From: Rhodospirillales bacterium
GTDB taxonomy: Bacteria; Pseudomonadota; Alphaproteobacteria; Rhodospirillales; Defluviicoccaceae
Length of the DNA: 5,119 nt
Direction of reading: 5' to 3'
NCBI GenBank assembly: GCA_026125865.1
Contig: JAHCKI010000190.1
Coordinates: 1-5,119 of the forward strand
Below the pieces are notes generated by a model. That model made no database searches and was not told the DNA's origin. It saw only the letters and a list, made by a program, of their open reading frames with translations. Made by a program: the position numbers and the translations under genes. Positions 4,582 through 5,119 of the stretch are shown piece after piece; position 1 is the first letter of the stretch; every line of letters begins with the position of its first letter.

Positions 4582-5119
4582 TGGTGATCCTGGGACTGAC
4601 CGGCTCGATCGCCATGGGGAAATCGACCGCAGCGGTGATGTTCAAACGTCTGGGAGTTCGCGTCTTTGACGCCGATAAATGCGTGCACGGTTTGCTGGAC
4701 AGGGGCGGTGCCGGTGTTGCGCCAGTCGCGGACGCTTTTCCGGGTGTGGTTCGCGACGGCGTTGTCGATCGCTTGGCCTTGGCGTCCGCTGTTTTTGGCT
4801 CGGAGAAAGATTTGCGGCGCTTGGAAGCGATCCTGCACCCGCTGGTCGGTGCGGCCCAAACGCGGTTCTTGCGAATCGCCGCGCGCCAGGGATGCGACCT
4901 GGTCGTACTGGACGTACCGTTGTTGTTCGAGACCTCAGGCGACGCGCGGTGTGACCGCGTCGCGGTCGTTTCGGCACCGGAACGGCTGCAACGGCAGCGA
5001 TTGTTGGCCCGTCCGGGCATGACGGTGGAGCGGGTCAATGGGACGCTGTCACGACAAATGTCCGATCGGGAAAAACGCCGGCGGGCGGATTTTGTGATAC
5101 CGTCGGGCCAGGGCCGTGC
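4581..5119 (+). CDS. coaE: Dephospho-CoA kinase CoaE, 3' end cut by window
   Basis: CoaE phosphorylates the ribose 3'-hydroxyl of dephospho-CoA, the last step of coenzyme A synthesis. The ATG at 4581-4583 shares its A with the aroE stop (TGATG), a typical coupled junction. The 179 visible codons are uninterrupted, and the frame continues past the window edge. The product has the P-loop GLTGSIAMGKST at residues 5-16 with K14, the DAD motif after FKRLGVRVF, HPLV, the DVPLLFE motif, and the late RQMSDREKRRRADFVI segment that contributes to the lid and CoA-binding end. Family members are about 200 residues long, so only the last 20 or so are missing. In related genomes dnaQ and secB usually follow, but they lie outside this window. 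Confidence 0.96.
   Translation, partial: MVILGLTGSIAMGKSTAAVMFKRLGVRVFDADKCVHGLLDRGGAGVAPVADAFPGVVRDGVVDRLALASAVFGSEKDLRRLEAILHPLVGAAQTRFLRIAARQGCDLVVLDVPLLFETSGDARCDRVAVVSAPERLQRQRLLARPGMTVERVNGTLSRQMSDREKRRRADFVIPSGQGR

Noticed and set aside
4452..5038. Long minus-strand open frames antisense to aroE and coaE
   Set aside because: CoaE is unmistakable on the plus strand through this region, and the antisense products are Arg/Pro/Ser-rich without motifs.
1..5119. Insertion sequences, CRISPR arrays, tRNA or rRNA genes, defence or secretion systems
   Set aside because: All substantial coding capacity is accounted for by six core housekeeping genes. No transposase, long inverted repeats, regularly spaced repeats or tRNA-like fold was noticed.

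Overview
The window looks like a core chromosomal segment of an alphaproteobacterium, probably Rhodospirillales-like. The genes are about 55-65% G+C, except for one AT-rich gene. The gene order hemJ-hemH-hemE // maf-aroE-coaE is the conserved set that flanks the replication origin in several alphaproteobacteria. I see no mobile element, CRISPR array, tRNA or rRNA.

Left arm, minus strand, read leftwards from about 2700: hemE (uroporphyrinogen III decarboxylase), hemH (ferrochelatase) and hemJ (protoporphyrinogen IX oxidase). Together they encode three late steps of protoheme synthesis. hemE and hemH overlap in a GTGA junction and hemH and hemJ are 25 bp apart, so they are probably one operon. 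All three appear to use GTG starts. The ferrochelatase has a C-terminal C-X6-C-X-C motif of the kind that holds a [2Fe-2S] cluster in some bacterial ferrochelatases. hemJ is strikingly AT-rich compared with its neighbours. Bases 1-92 hold no gene I can support.

Centre, about 2655-3112: a noncoding stretch of about 400-450 bp between the divergent hemE and maf genes. It has two AT-rich segments, several DnaA-box-like nonamers, and an 11-bp-phased run of TCCCCAGTTT-like units that abuts the best DnaA box. With the divergent layout and a change of G/C strand bias across it, this is the best candidate for the chromosomal replication origin (oriC). It is the most interesting part of the window.

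Right arm, plus strand: maf (nucleotide pyrophosphatase), aroE (shikimate dehydrogenase) and coaE (dephospho-CoA kinase, cut by the window end). maf and aroE are 26 bp apart, bridged by a 9-codon mini-ORF. aroE and coaE overlap in TGATG. These too are probably co-transcribed. Both arms are read away from the central region, so they would be co-directional with forks leaving an origin there.

No unprecedented biological system is evident. The observations worth following up are the putative origin architecture, the Fe-S ferrochelatase and the compositional outlier hemJ.
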